In this document: positions 27,983 to 37,431 of the stretch, one piece after another
How the letters are laid out: each line of letters starts with the position of its first letter
How positions within the stretch are numbered: position 1 is the stretch's first letter
Notes under the pieces: generated by a model
The model's database searches: none
What the model was told of the DNA's origin: nothing
What the model saw: the letters and a program-made list of their open reading frames with translations, nothing else
Origin: Bacillus sp. EAC
GTDB lineage: Bacteria; Bacillota; Bacilli; Bacillales; Bacillaceae_G
NCBI RefSeq assembly: GCF_002156875.1
Contig: NZ_NCSY01000004.1
Location: 372,001-436,000 of the forward strand
DNA length: 64,000 nt
Direction of reading: 5' to 3'
Program-made: the position numbers and the translations under genes

Positions 27983-28582
27983 AGGAGGTTTGCATCATGA
28001 GTTGTAAGTGAAAATTGTTATTTCAAAATGATATACTAACAAATTATCCAGTCATATAGAAATAAAGAATTTAACGAGTAAATCTAACAATTTACCTTAA
28101 GTGACTGAGTTTCTTAAAAAATGTATCATTTGTACCAGTTTTGATTTATAAATCTTTAAGTGATCGAACGACGATATAGATTAGAGTGCAACAATTCAGG
28201 TTAAAAATGTATGACTAAAAAACTGTTAGCTTTTCGTTGGAAAGTGTTCAAAATACGTATAATTGCAAGTGGAAGATTTTGAATATTCACTGAAAAACAC
28301 TTGACCTGGAATGCAGTAAAGAATACGCTTACATTATGACTGGTTTCGTAAATTCATCATCAATAAGTAATAATTTAAGGCAATTGATCCTGATTAAGAA
28401 TCGTACTATTGTCCTGATTTATTAAAAACAGACGAGCTTGATTATATTGCTCGTCATTAAGTATCAAAAACTATAGTAGAAAGTGTTGTTGAGTGTAAGG
28501 AATATACCCTAAGCTCACTACTTTTATAGAAAGAATTATCAAAAAAATAAAAACTTTTTAAAATTAACAAGGGGGTGCTGTT
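27983..28582 (+). other. Gene-free opp leader with a strong ribosome site on a four-codon frame
   Basis: A strong AGGAGG at 27983-27988 is eight bases before an ATG (27997) that reads only Met-Ser-Cys-Lys-stop. From there to oppB there are about 570 bases with no frame longer than about 40 codons. A small hairpin, GACGAGC/GCTCGTC, lies at 28431-28455. In B. subtilis oppA occupies this spot. This may be the scar of a lost oppA, or a leader RNA. Confidence 0.5.
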
Positions 28583-29512
28583 GTGGGACGTTACGTGCTA
28601 CAAAGATTCATTTACATGTTTGTCACACTGTTTTTAATTTGTACTGTTACATTTTTCTTAATGAAGTTATTACCGGGTTCTCCACTAAAGAATGCGGAGA
28701 AATTAACGCCTGAACAAAAGCAAATTATTTTTGAAAAGTATGGACTAGATAAGCCTGTACCAGTTCAATATTTAAACTATATGAAGAATCTAGCAACAGG
28801 TGATTTAGGAGATTCATATAGATATGATAACCGTTCTGTAACAAGTATGATCAAAGACCGTATCGGTCCATCTGCACAATTAGGTGCACAAGCATTATTA
28901 TTAGGTTCATTCGTAGGATTAATATTCGGTATCATTGCAGCTCTAAAAAACAATACTATATATGACTATTCATCTACCGTTCTAGCAGTTTTAGGTATAT
29001 CCATACCATCATTCGTATTCGGTGCTTTATTACAATATTATTTAGCAGTTAAATTTCCAATCTTCCCAGTTGCTTATTGGGAAAGTTTTCAACATACGAT
29101 TCTACCGACAATTGCATTGTCAGTATTCGTAACAGCAAATATTGCTCGATTCTCAAGAACTGAGCTAATTGAAGTAATGAACTCTGAATATATCGTTACT
29201 GCGAGAGCAAAAGGTATATCTCAAGTAGGAGTTATCATTAAACATGCATTACGTAATGCATTAATACCAGTAGTAACAATTTTAGGCCCAATGGCTGTAA
29301 ACTTAATGACTGGTACATTAGTTATCGAAAATATGTATGCAGTACCTGGACTAGGTTCTCAATTTGTTAACTCAATCGTAACAAATGATTACACAGTAAT
29401 TATGGGTACTACCATCTTCTATAGTGCTTTATTATTAATCGTAATTTTCTTAGTGGATATTTTATACGGTGTAATTGATCCACGAATTCGTTTAGCGGGA
29501 GGTAATAAATAA
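28583..29512 (+). CDS. oppB: Oligopeptide ABC transporter permease OppB
   Basis: A 309-residue inner-membrane permease with six helices, of the binding-protein-dependent family. The EAA loop that contacts the ATPase is at about 205-228 (TARAKGISQVGVIIKHALRN). The opening RYVLQRFIYMFVTLFLICTVTFF is typical of OppB/DppB. The GTG start has GGGGGTG upstream. It overlaps oppC by one base (TAATG). The substrate-binding protein OppA that should feed it is not encoded in front. Confidence 0.95.
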   Translation: MGRYVLQRFIYMFVTLFLICTVTFFLMKLLPGSPLKNAEKLTPEQKQIIFEKYGLDKPVPVQYLNYMKNLATGDLGDSYRYDNRSVTSMIKDRIGPSAQLGAQALLLGSFVGLIFGIIAALKNNTIYDYSSTVLAVLGISIPSFVFGALLQYYLAVKFPIFPVAYWESFQHTILPTIALSVFVTANIARFSRTELIEVMNSEYIVTARAKGISQVGVIIKHALRNALIPVVTILGPMAVNLMTGTLVIENMYAVPGLGSQFVNSIVTNDYTVIMGTTIFYSALLLIVIFLVDILYGVIDPRIRLAGGNK

Positions 29513-30534
29513 TGAATAAGAATACTGCACAAAAAATTTCATCAGATTTATTTCAACCTGCTGAATTAGATTTAGCCCAAGCTGAAAAAATCTCTAGACC
29601 ATCAGATTCGTTTTGGAAAGATGCTAGAAGAAGATTCTTGAAAAATAAAGGTGCGATGTTAGGATTTACAATCTTAGCGGTAATTGTATTCTTCGTACTT
29701 TTCGGTCCAATGATGAGTAAATATTCATACAAAGACCAAGATTTAAAAAGATCAAAATTACCACCTAAAATCGGTATTTTAGAAAACGTAAAATTCTTAC
29801 CATTTGACGGTATAGACCAAAATGGTGTTGACCAATATGCAAAAAAAGGTATTAAACATAACTTCTGGTTTGGAACAGATGATTTAGGCCGTGACATCTT
29901 TGTTAGAACATGGAAAGGTGCACGAGTTTCAATCATGATCGGTTTATTAGCAGCAGTAATCGATATGTTAATTGGTGTTACATTTGGAGGTATTTCTGGT
30001 TTTTACGGCGGTAGGGTCGACACGATTATGCAACGTATAGCAGAAGTATTAATGGGTATTCCATATCTAATCGTAGTAATTCTATTTATCCTTGTATTTA
30101 AAAATCCGGGTATCCTTTCAATCGCTTTAGCGATGGTTATTACAGGTTGGATTGGTATGTCACGAATTGTTCGTGGTCAAATGTTAAAACTTAAAAATCA
30201 AGAATTCGTACTAGCATCAAAAACTTTAGGTGCTACAAGTGCACAATTAATTGGTAAGCATTTAATCCCTAATATTATGGGACCAATTATTGTTATGATG
30301 ATGTTCACAATTCCAAATGCGATATTTGCTGAAGCGTTCTTAAGCTTTATCGGTCTTGGAATTAGACCACCATTCGCATCATTAGGGTCATTAGTAAGTG
30401 AAGGATTTAAGTCTTTACAAACTTTCCCACATATGATGGTAATTCCGGCGATTGTTATCAGTTTATTAATTTTAAGTTTCAACTTAATTGCTGATGGATT
30501 ACGCGACGCTTTAGATCCAAAAATGAGTAAGTAA
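29512..30534 (+). CDS. oppC: Oligopeptide ABC transporter permease OppC
   Basis: A 340-residue permease and partner of OppB, with an N-terminal cytoplasmic segment of about 40 residues, one helix, an external loop that includes HNFWFGTDDLGRDIFVRTWKGAR (about 120-142) and five further helices. The EAA loop is near 232 (LASKTLGATSAQLIGKHLIP). The stop/start overlap with oppB shows translational coupling. Length is somewhat above B. subtilis OppC because of the longer external loop. Confidence 0.95.
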   Translation: MNKNTAQKISSDLFQPAELDLAQAEKISRPSDSFWKDARRRFLKNKGAMLGFTILAVIVFFVLFGPMMSKYSYKDQDLKRSKLPPKIGILENVKFLPFDGIDQNGVDQYAKKGIKHNFWFGTDDLGRDIFVRTWKGARVSIMIGLLAAVIDMLIGVTFGGISGFYGGRVDTIMQRIAEVLMGIPYLIVVILFILVFKNPGILSIALAMVITGWIGMSRIVRGQMLKLKNQEFVLASKTLGATSAQLIGKHLIPNIMGPIIVMMMFTIPNAIFAEAFLSFIGLGIRPPFASLGSLVSEGFKSLQTFPHMMVIPAIVISLLILSFNLIADGLRDALDPKMSK

Positions 30535-30556
30535 AAACTGGAAGGAGAATGTAACT

Positions 30557-31606
30557 ATGAGTAAATTATTAGAAGTAAAAGATCTGTGTGTCTCCTTTTA
30601 TACTCATGCTGGTGAAGTTCAAGCAGTACGCGGAGTTTCATTTGATCTTAAAAAAGGTGAGACATTAGCAATCGTAGGTGAATCAGGTTCAGGGAAATCA
30701 GTAACATCTAAAGCATTAATGGGGCTTATTCCAAGCCCTCCAGGTAAAATTAAAAGCGGCGAAATTTTATTTGATGGTAAAGATTTAGCGAAATTAAGCG
30801 ATAAAGAAATGCAAGCTATTCGAGGAAAAGATATTTCGATGATTTTCCAAGACCCAATGACATCTCTTAACCCAACACTTACAATTGGTTATCAGATCAT
30901 GGAAGGTCTTTTAAAACACCAAAAAATGAGCAAAACTGAAGCGAAAAAAATCGCTTTAGAACTTATAAATCTTGTTGGTATTCCACATGCTGAAGAGCGT
31001 TTTAAACAATATCCTCACCAGTTCTCTGGTGGTATGAGACAACGTGTTGTAATCGCAATGGCGTTAGCTTGTAATCCAAAATTATTAATTGCGGATGAGC
31101 CGACAACAGCACTAGACGTTACAATTCAAGCGCAAATTCTTGAATTAATGAAAGAAATTCAAAGAAAAACTGAATCGGCAATTATCTTCATTACACATGA
31201 TTTAGGTGTAGTAGCTAATGTTGCTGATAAAGTAGCTGTAATGTATGCAGGTAAAGTAGTTGAATTCGGAACGGTTGATGATGTGTTCTATAACCCTCAA
31301 CATCCGTATACATGGGGTCTGCTTGCTTCAATGCCGGATCTTGATAACGAACAAGGAGAAGAGTTAGTAGCAATCCCTGGTACGCCACCGGATCTATTAA
31401 ATCCTCCTAAAGGTGATGCTTTTGCACCACGTAATCCAAATGCTCTAAAAATTGACTTTGAGATGGAACCTCCAATGTTCAAAGTGTCTGATACACACTA
31501 CGCTGCTACTTGGTTACTTCATGAAGATGCACCAAATGTTGAACCACCTGAGTCAGTTAAGAAGCGTATCCGACGTATGAAGGAAGGTGAAGTAAATGTC
31601 AAATAA
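30557..31606 (+). CDS. oppD: Oligopeptide ABC transporter ATPase OppD
   Basis: A 349-residue ABC ATPase: Walker [11 protein letters not shown] (about 40-49), signature FSGGMRQR near 157, Walker [14 protein letters not shown] near 177, H-loop ITHD near 212. The C-terminal part has the oligopeptide/dipeptide-type extension ([12 protein letters not shown], then [11 protein letters not shown]). A cysteine-containing iron-sulfur-like motif sometimes seen in this family is not evident. GGAGAA precedes the ATG. It overlaps oppF by eleven bases. Confidence 0.95.
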   Translation: MSKLLEVKDLCVSFYTHAGEVQAVRGVSFDLKKGETLAIVGESGSGKSVTSKALMGLIPSPPGKIKSGEILFDGKDLAKLSDKEMQAIRGKDISMIFQDPMTSLNPTLTIGYQIMEGLLKHQKMSKTEAKKIALELINLVGIPHAEERFKQYPHQFSGGMRQRVVIAMALACNPKLLIADEPTTALDVTIQAQILELMKEIQRKTESAIIFITHDLGVVANVADKVAVMYAGKVVEFGTVDDVFYNPQHPYTWGLLASMPDLDNEQGEELVAIPGTPPDLLNPPKGDAFAPRNPNALKIDFEMEPPMFKVSDTHYAATWLLHEDAPNVEPPESVKKRIRRMKEGEVNVK

Positions 31607-32534
31607 GACTGCTGATAAATTAGTTGAAGTTAAGAATTTAAAACAATATTTCAATACTGGTAAAACGACAGTTAAGGCGATTGATGATGTTTCATTTGAC
31701 ATTTTCCGTGGTGAAACATTCGGTCTAGTAGGTGAATCAGGTTCTGGTAAGTCAACTACAGGTCGTGCAATCATTCGTTTATATGATGCAACTGACGGTC
31801 AAGTAATATTTGATGGCGTAGATGTACATGGTAAGAAAAGTCGTAAAGATTTAAAACAATTTAACCGTCGTATGCAAATGATTTTCCAAGATCCATACGC
31901 GTCATTAAATCCACGTATGAAAGTTGCCGACATCATTGCTGAAGGAATCGACATTCATGGCTTAGCTCGTAACAGAGAAGAGCGTACAAAAATGGTTTAT
32001 GACTTACTAGAAACAGTAGGTTTAAATAAAGAGCATGCTAATCGTTTCCCTCATGAGTTCTCAGGAGGACAACGTCAACGTATTGGTATCGCAAGAGCAC
32101 TAGCAGTACAACCAGACTTTATTATTGCCGATGAGCCAATTTCAGCTCTTGACGTTTCAATTCAAGCTCAGGTTGTTAACTTAATGAAAAAGCTTCAAAA
32201 GGAAAAAGGTTTAACATATTTATTTATTGCCCATGACCTTTCAATGGTTAAGTATATTAGTGACCGAATCGGTGTAATGTACCACGGTAAAATTGTTGAA
32301 CTTGCAGATAGTGATGAGCTTTATAATCACCCAATGCATCCATATACGAAGTCATTATTATCAGCGATTCCACTTCCAGATCCTGTTTATGAGCGCAATC
32401 GTAAACGTATTGTTTATGATCCATCTCAACATGATTATGCAAATGAAGAGCCAAAATTACGAGAAGTTCGTCCAGGACATTTTGTTCTTTGCTCAGAAGC
32501 TGAATTTAAAAATTATCAACAACTTTATAAATAA
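31596..32534 (+). CDS. oppF: Oligopeptide ABC transporter ATPase OppF
   Basis: A 312-residue ABC ATPase partner of OppD: Walker [11 protein letters not shown] near 46, signature FSGGQRQR near 155, Walker [15 protein letters not shown] near 174, and the C-terminal motif [16 protein letters not shown]. The start lies inside the end of oppD, so the two are coupled. It is the last gene of the operon, ending at a terminator. Confidence 0.95.
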   Translation: MSNKTADKLVEVKNLKQYFNTGKTTVKAIDDVSFDIFRGETFGLVGESGSGKSTTGRAIIRLYDATDGQVIFDGVDVHGKKSRKDLKQFNRRMQMIFQDPYASLNPRMKVADIIAEGIDIHGLARNREERTKMVYDLLETVGLNKEHANRFPHEFSGGQRQRIGIARALAVQPDFIIADEPISALDVSIQAQVVNLMKKLQKEKGLTYLFIAHDLSMVKYISDRIGVMYHGKIVELADSDELYNHPMHPYTKSLLSAIPLPDPVYERNRKRIVYDPSQHDYANEEPKLREVRPGHFVLCSEAEFKNYQQLYK

Positions 32535-32536
32535 TT

Positions 32537-32572
32537 GAAAAAACCTAGTGATATTCACTAGGTTTTTTTTTA
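32537..32572 (+). terminator. Terminator of the opp operon
   Basis: AAAAACCTAGTG and CACTAGGTTTTT pair around ATATT, followed by a T run. Confidence 0.9.
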
Positions 32573-32606
32573 GGCACTTTGATAAGAGATTGTTGTTAAA
32601 AAAGGT
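32573..32606. repeat. Solo end motif of the palindromic repeat
   Basis: GGCACTTTGATAAGAGATTG then TTGTTAAAAAAGG, directly after the opp terminator. No repeat core follows, and the sequence to 32861 holds nothing I recognise. Confidence 0.55.
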
Positions 32607-32861
32607 TTCTTAGAAAAAAATATAAAGCAGTTAGTTTGTAAAGAATGTGAAAGTATATTCTGGAAACGTAAAATAACCATTATAAAAATGAAACAGTTTT
32701 TAGGTAAACAACTTTCCTTTATACAATTATTGTACATATTAGTAGCTGTTTATTTAATAAGTGTGTGAAATTAGAAAAGAAATTGGAAAGAATTTGAGGA
32801 CATTAATCAAACTAAACATGTAGAACAATAAATGAGAAGTAAAAAGAGTGAAAAAAGCAAA

Positions 32862-32888
32862 ATAAAAACACCATCACGGTGTTTTTAA
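32862..32888 (-). terminator. Terminator of the small gene at 32885-33088
   Basis: AAAAACACC and GGTGTTTTT pair around ATCAC, with A/T runs on both sides. It overlaps the stop codon. Confidence 0.7.
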
Positions 32889-33088
32889 TACGTTTTTTTA
32901 CGATATTTTCCTTCGCCACCAACTTGTTTAAAGTTAGCTGTCATTCGGTTAGACATATCAACAAATTGACTTTTTTTACTTCTTCCAAATATCTTCTCGC
33001 CAATAGCGTTTGTAAACACACCATTTAATGCAGTTATACCAATTACTAAAACTGCAACAATTAATAAATCAATTCCATATGCTGCCAT
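32885..33088 (-). CDS. Small single-helix membrane protein, 67 residues
   Basis: A 67-residue protein with one membrane helix at about residues 7-27 and a basic, soluble C-terminal tail (NRMTANFKQVGGEGKYRKKTY). AGGAGG eight bases before the ATG strongly supports translation. I do not recognise the family. It sits between opp and spx, where B. subtilis has yjbB and yjbC; it resembles neither. Confidence 0.7.
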   Translation of the reverse strand: MAAYGIDLLIVAVLVIGITALNGVFTNAIGEKIFGRSKKSQFVDMSNRMTANFKQVGGEGKYRKKTY

Positions 33089-33262
33089 TTGATTAAGCCT
33101 CCTAGAAATGTAAGCGTTACTATTATTGTATTAAAAAATGTGGAAATAATAAAGGGAAAAGTGAGAATTTACTTAATATATATTGTAAATTACAAAGTTA
33201 CTTTATTTAAATTAAATTCGATCTTGATTACAAATGTACTTAGGGATAAAAACAAAATTTTT

Positions 33263-33285
33263 TTCTAAAAGATTGTTGTTTTTAA
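33263..33285. repeat. Solo end motif of the palindromic repeat
   Basis: TCTAAAAGATTGTTGTTTTT, the repeat's end without a core. It lies about 100 bases upstream of the likely spx promoter (TATAAT at 33388-33393). Confidence 0.5.
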
Positions 33286-33503
33286 CGCATGACCTAAGTT
33301 TTTAAATTTACAGAAAATTGTACACCTTTTGTACAAGTTTTTTTAAGTTTTTTTACAAATAGTCTATATTTCTTTACAGCATTATTGTATAATGTGAACA
33401 TATAGTGATAGATTAAACTTATTATAATTAACAAATACTTATAAAGTATAACACATAACTATATAACTTTTTTAAAGGAAAGAATAGTTAGGGGGAGAGC
33501 AAA

Positions 33504-33902
33504 ATGGTAATTTTGTATAATTCACCAAGTTGTACGTCTTGTCGTAAAGCAAAAATGTGGTTAGAAGATAATAACATTCCTTACAAAGAAAGAAACATCT
33601 TTTCAGAACCGTTATCTATTAATGAAATTAAACAAATTTTACGAATGACTGAGAGCGGAACTGATGAAATTATTTCAACAAGATCTAAAATTTTCCAAGA
33701 ATTAAATGTAGACCTTGAGAGCCTTCCATTACAAGACTTATATGAAATTATTCAAAAATATCCTGGCCTACTTAGAAGACCAATTATTATTGATGAAAAA
33801 CGATTACAAGTTGGCTACAACGAGGATGAAATAAGAAGATTCTTACCACGTTCTGTTCGCACATATCAATTACGAGAAGCTCAACGTTTAGTAAATGAGT
33901 AA
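33504..33902 (+). CDS. spx: Transcriptional regulator Spx
   Basis: A 132-residue ArsC-like thioredoxin-fold protein that binds the RNA polymerase alpha subunit and redirects transcription under disulfide stress. The redox switch CTSC is at residues 10-13 ([13 protein letters not shown]) and the conserved [21 protein letters not shown] motif is near 91. Length agrees with B. subtilis Spx (131). GGGGGAG precedes the ATG. Its proteolytic adaptor YjbH is encoded 7 kb downstream, as in B. subtilis. The upstream gene yjbC is missing here. Confidence 0.96.
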   Translation: MVILYNSPSCTSCRKAKMWLEDNNIPYKERNIFSEPLSINEIKQILRMTESGTDEIISTRSKIFQELNVDLESLPLQDLYEIIQKYPGLLRRPIIIDEKRLQVGYNEDEIRRFLPRSVRTYQLREAQRLVNE

Positions 33903-33988
33903 ATTTCTGTTTTGAATTGTGAAAAAAGATACAATTATTGATTAAGATTCTCAATCATATAATACAAATACTTAATCATAAAGATATA

Positions 33989-34033
33989 ATAAGCTGTAAA
34001 AAGTAATTAAACTACTTTTTACAGCTTTTTTTT
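33989..34033. terminator. Bidirectional terminator between spx and yjbE
   Basis: AGCTGTAAAAAGTA and TACTTTTTACAGCT pair around ATTAAAC, followed by eight T. The converging genes can share it. Confidence 0.85.
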
Positions 34034-34041
34034 CTAATCAT

Positions 34042-34719
34042 TTATGATGTTCGTCTTTTATATCGAATTGTATTAAAGTAAAATCCAACTAATATTGTAA
34101 TGAATACGCAAAGAGTATACATTATAAATTCAATCTCATTGCGACCATTAATATATCGACTAATCAGAGGTTCTTCAATTAACATTTTACTTGCTGTTAT
34201 AGAAAGAACTGAGGCCCCAACAAAACTTAGTATTGGGTATCGTTCTAAAAACCATAATACAATTTTACTTCCCCAAATGATAATTGGTATTGAAATTGAT
34301 AAACCCAATATAACAAGCGTTGGATTTCCATTCGAAGCTCCAGCTATTGCTAAGACATTGTCGATTCCCATAACTAAGTCTGCAAACACAATTGTTCGTA
34401 TTGCGTGAAAAACAGTATAGTTTTCTTTAACGGATGACATTGTATCTTCATCCTGAATTATAAGCTTACATGCTATGTATAAAAGTAGTATTCCGCCGAT
34501 GAAATGAAGGAAGGGAACTTTTAAAACATAAATTGCTCCAATCGTTAAAACAATTCGTAAAATAATTGCGGTTATACTTCCAAAAACAATGGCCATATTT
34601 CGCTGTTTCAAAGGTAATTTTCTACACGCCAATGCAATTACAATGGCGTTATCTCCACCTAAAACTATGTCAATCGTGACAATCATAACAATAGACCATA
34701 TATATGGTAGATCAATCAT
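34042..34719 (-). CDS. yjbE: TerC family membrane protein (YjbE)
   Basis: A 225-residue membrane protein with about seven helices of the TerC/YjbE family, whose members are linked to manganese or other metal export and to loading of metal onto exported proteins. The two conserved acidic motifs are visible: IDIVLGGDNAIVIALACR near residue 17 and DLVMGIDNVLAIAGASNGN near 116. GAGGTG precedes the ATG. It converges on spx and is divergent from mecA. No manganese riboswitch is visible upstream. Confidence 0.9.
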   Translation of the reverse strand: MIDLPYIWSIVMIVTIDIVLGGDNAIVIALACRKLPLKQRNMAIVFGSITAIILRIVLTIGAIYVLKVPFLHFIGGILLLYIACKLIIQDEDTMSSVKENYTVFHAIRTIVFADLVMGIDNVLAIAGASNGNPTLVILGLSISIPIIIWGSKIVLWFLERYPILSFVGASVLSITASKMLIEEPLISRYINGRNEIEFIMYTLCVFITILVGFYFNTIRYKRRTS

Positions 34720-35027
34720 GTATTCACCTCACTTAATAAATTGCTTTATAGATGATTGTCCTAATAATAATAGGTATATGATGATTTTAAAAAAATAGGT
34801 GAATTTTATTTCCAAAAAATGAATTTGTAACATAAAATATAATTGTAGTTACTATTCGCATTTAATATTTTTTCATGGTAAGATAGATAAAAATTTACCT
34901 ATTTGGCTAATTTTTTATACTGTAAGTTTTTAAGTTACTATTTCAGAATTTTATATTTATCATAAATTTATTTTTTCTATTTAGCCTAACGCAATTTACT
35001 TGTTGTTCAATAAGGAGGGGGAAAACA
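34720..35027. other. Intergenic region between yjbE and mecA
   Basis: About 300 AT-rich bases that must hold the promoters of both divergent genes. I see no palindrome, riboswitch or small gene that I would defend. Confidence 0.4.
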
Positions 35028-35705
35028 ATGGAAATAGAAAGAATCAATGAAAACACGTTTAAGTTCTCCATATCCTACTTAGACATTGAAGAGAGAGGAT
35101 TCTCTAAAGATGAAGTTTGGTTAGATAGAGAAAGAAGTGAAGAACTTTTTTGGGAATTAATCGATGAAGCACATTTAACTGAAGAATTCATTGCTGGTGG
35201 ACCCCTATGGATTCAAGTACAGGCACTAGACAAAGGTCTCGAAGTTGTTGTGACAAAAGCAGTCATTTCGAAAGATGGTAAAAAAGTCGAGGTTAACTTA
35301 GGTGAAGGTGAGAAAAATTTAGAAATTCCATTTCTTTCTGTAGATGATGAAGATGATGAAACAGATGAAGATGAGGAAGATGATGAACTTTTTGAATCAA
35401 TGGAAGAAGATGAAAATGAAATTATTTTGTACTTTAAAAATCTAGAAGATTTTATTTCATTATCTCATTCTGTCATCCAAGAGTCATATGAAAGTTCGTT
35501 ATATTCTTATCAGGATTTCTATTATCTACATGTTAAGTTTGAAGAGAATATTTATGATGAAACTCAAATTGAATATTTGTCATCTATGATGCTTGAATAT
35601 GGACATCGCTCAAAGCTAACGATTCATGTTCTAGAAGAATACGGCAAAATTATCCATGAAAAAACAGCTATTCCGCATTTTAGATCCATTTTTCCATTAC
35701 TGTAA
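35028..35705 (+). CDS. mecA: Adaptor protein MecA
   Basis: A 225-residue adaptor that delivers ComK, Spx and other clients to the ClpC-ClpP protease. The N-terminal substrate-binding domain starts MEIERINENTFKFSISYLDI. It is joined by a very acidic linker (DDEDDETDEDEEDDELFES, about 106-124) to the C-terminal ClpC-binding domain. AAGGAGGGGG precedes the ATG. Slightly longer than the B. subtilis protein (218) because of the linker. It is near spx and yjbH, so two adaptors for Clp proteases are encoded within 7 kb. Confidence 0.95.
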   Translation: MEIERINENTFKFSISYLDIEERGFSKDEVWLDRERSEELFWELIDEAHLTEEFIAGGPLWIQVQALDKGLEVVVTKAVISKDGKKVEVNLGEGEKNLEIPFLSVDDEDDETDEDEEDDELFESMEEDENEIILYFKNLEDFISLSHSVIQESYESSLYSYQDFYYLHVKFEENIYDETQIEYLSSMMLEYGHRSKLTIHVLEEYGKIIHEKTAIPHFRSIFPLL

Positions 35706-35736
35706 AAACCGATGCCATAGGGATCGGTTTCTTTTC
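35703..35736 (+). terminator. Terminator of mecA
   Basis: AAAACCGAT and ATCGGTTT pair around GCCATAGGG, then CTTTT. Confidence 0.75.
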
Positions 35737-35755
35737 TGTTAAAAGGAGACACTAT

Positions 35756-37303
35756 ATGCAATTTCGATTAAAGCTTTTATTATTTTTAACAATTATTATA
35801 TGCATATTATATTTCGCTTCTCCAACGATTAAATTTATTTGGTTAATGAATTTTGCTTTTTTTGAGGGTTCAACGATTATTAGAACGATAACGTTAATGT
35901 TCTCCATTACAGCAATTGGTGTAGCAATCATCATATTTTTGGAAAATAGAAATCCCGCTAGAACATTAACTTGGATAATACTTTTAGCTATCTTCCCTCT
36001 ATTTGGATTTTTCTTTTACCTTCTATTTGGACAAAATTATCAAAAAAAGAGAATCTACCGTAAAAAAGCAATAATTGACCAAAATGCAAGTGAGCTGTTA
36101 AAACAATCGAATTATGAGGAAGTAGAAGAGTTTATTGCAAATAATAAAAGGCTGGAGTATTTAATCAATATCGCATCCAAACAAAGTAATATTCCAGTTA
36201 CGATGAATACAGAAACAAAGGTACTAACTAATGGTAGTGAGACATTTCCTAAGATAATTGAAGAACTAAAAAAAGCAAAGCATCATATTCATATCGAGTT
36301 TTATATTGTAAGAGATGATGAAATTGGAAAACAAATTAAAGAAATTTTGATTGATAAAGCAAAAAATGGAGTAAAGGTTCGTTTTTTATATGATGCAGTT
36401 GGAAGTTGGAAATTATCTAGGTCATTCGTAAGAGATTTATTAAAAGAAGGTGTAGAAGTTTTACCTTTTTCACCTGTTAAAATCCCTGTTATTAATGATA
36501 CGATAAATTATCGAAATCATCGTAAAATTATTGTTATTGATTCCAAGGTAGGGTTTGTTGGAGGTTTAAACATAGGTGATGAATATTTGGGTAAAAATCT
36601 ATACTTTGGTAAATGGAGAGACACCCATTTATTTTTAAATGGAGAAGGAGTTCGGTCATTACAGTTTATTTTTTTACAAGATTGGTACTATATGACGAAC
36701 GAGATTATTGATGATAAAAACTACTTTGATATTCCTATTGAAAATAAACATTCTACTGGGGCAATCCAACTAGTATCAGGTGGACCTGATCGAAAAAATG
36801 AAGTGATAAAAGATTTATTCTTCGCAATGATTACGAGTGCAAGGGAAAGTATTCAAATCGCTTCACCGTATTTTGTTCCAGATGAAGATTTATTAACTGC
36901 ATTAAAGGTCGCTTCTAATGGTGGGGTAAAAGTAAAAATACTAATACCGGACCGTCCAGATAAAAAAATCGTATTTTATGCATCGCGTTCATATTTTCCA
37001 GAATTACTTGAAGCAGGTGTCGAAATTTTCGAGTATAAACAAGGATTTTTACACAGCAAAATTTTAATTGTAGATGGTGAGGTTGCATCTGTAGGTACTG
37101 CTAATATGGATATGAGAAGTTTTCATTTGAATTTTGAAGTAACAGCATTTCTATATTTAGAAGAAAGTATTAAACACTTAGTGAAGGACTTTAATCAGGA
37201 TATTATTGATTCTGACGCAATACTCTTGAGTGATTTTAAAAAGAGAGCATTTTATAAACGGATATTTGAATCCTTATCTAGATTGATGGCTCCACTATTA
37301 TAA
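35756..37303 (+). CDS. cls: Cardiolipin synthase (phospholipase D family)
   Basis: A 515-residue membrane enzyme that joins two phosphatidylglycerols to cardiolipin. Three hydrophobic segments lie in the first 100 residues. Two HKD motifs are present: NYRNHRKIIVIDSKVGFVGG near residue 246 and HSKILIVDGEVASVGTANMD near 433. AAAGGAG precedes the ATG. In B. subtilis the region after mecA goes straight to coiA, so this gene is extra relative to that order. The length is typical of ClsA-type enzymes. B. subtilis has several paralogues; which one this equals is not clear. Confidence 0.93.
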   Translation: MQFRLKLLLFLTIIICILYFASPTIKFIWLMNFAFFEGSTIIRTITLMFSITAIGVAIIIFLENRNPARTLTWIILLAIFPLFGFFFYLLFGQNYQKKRIYRKKAIIDQNASELLKQSNYEEVEEFIANNKRLEYLINIASKQSNIPVTMNTETKVLTNGSETFPKIIEELKKAKHHIHIEFYIVRDDEIGKQIKEILIDKAKNGVKVRFLYDAVGSWKLSRSFVRDLLKEGVEVLPFSPVKIPVINDTINYRNHRKIIVIDSKVGFVGGLNIGDEYLGKNLYFGKWRDTHLFLNGEGVRSLQFIFLQDWYYMTNEIIDDKNYFDIPIENKHSTGAIQLVSGGPDRKNEVIKDLFFAMITSARESIQIASPYFVPDEDLLTALKVASNGGVKVKILIPDRPDKKIVFYASRSYFPELLEAGVEIFEYKQGFLHSKILIVDGEVASVGTANMDMRSFHLNFEVTAFLYLEESIKHLVKDFNQDIIDSDAILLSDFKKRAFYKRIFESLSRLMAPLL

Positions 37304-37311
37304 AGAAATGA

Positions 37312-37354
37312 AAGCCGACTACAATTTGAAAATTCAAGTTGTAGTCGGCTTTTT
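37312..37354 (+). terminator. Terminator of cls
   Basis: AGCCGACTACAA and TTGTAGTCGGCT pair around TTTGAAAATTCAAG, then TTTTT. Confidence 0.9.
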
Positions 37355-37431
37355 ATGTTAAAATCCGATTTTAATTTTTCAGCAGGAAAAAGAGATACTT
37401 ACAAGGAATATACGGGTAAGGAGGTAAGTCT

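Noticed and set aside
28200-28460. Decayed oppA coding sequence in the opp leader
   Set aside because: Short frames such as one with a YDWFRKF-like run are open for under 40 codons, and none gave a stretch I could honestly match to OppA. The gap is reported as unexplained instead.
29553-29936. 127-codon frame antisense to oppC
   Set aside because: Shadow of oppC, with no start signal and no family resemblance.
32573-33285. tRNA or small RNA gene in the opp-spx gap
   Set aside because: No cloverleaf or clear terminator-hairpin pair beyond those listed; the recurring GATTGTTGTT motif is explained by the repeat family.
33373-33393. TTTACA and TATAAT as an spx promoter pair
   Set aside because: The two hexamers are only nine bases apart, too close for a sigma-A promoter. 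TATAAT alone may be a real -10, but its -35 is poor.
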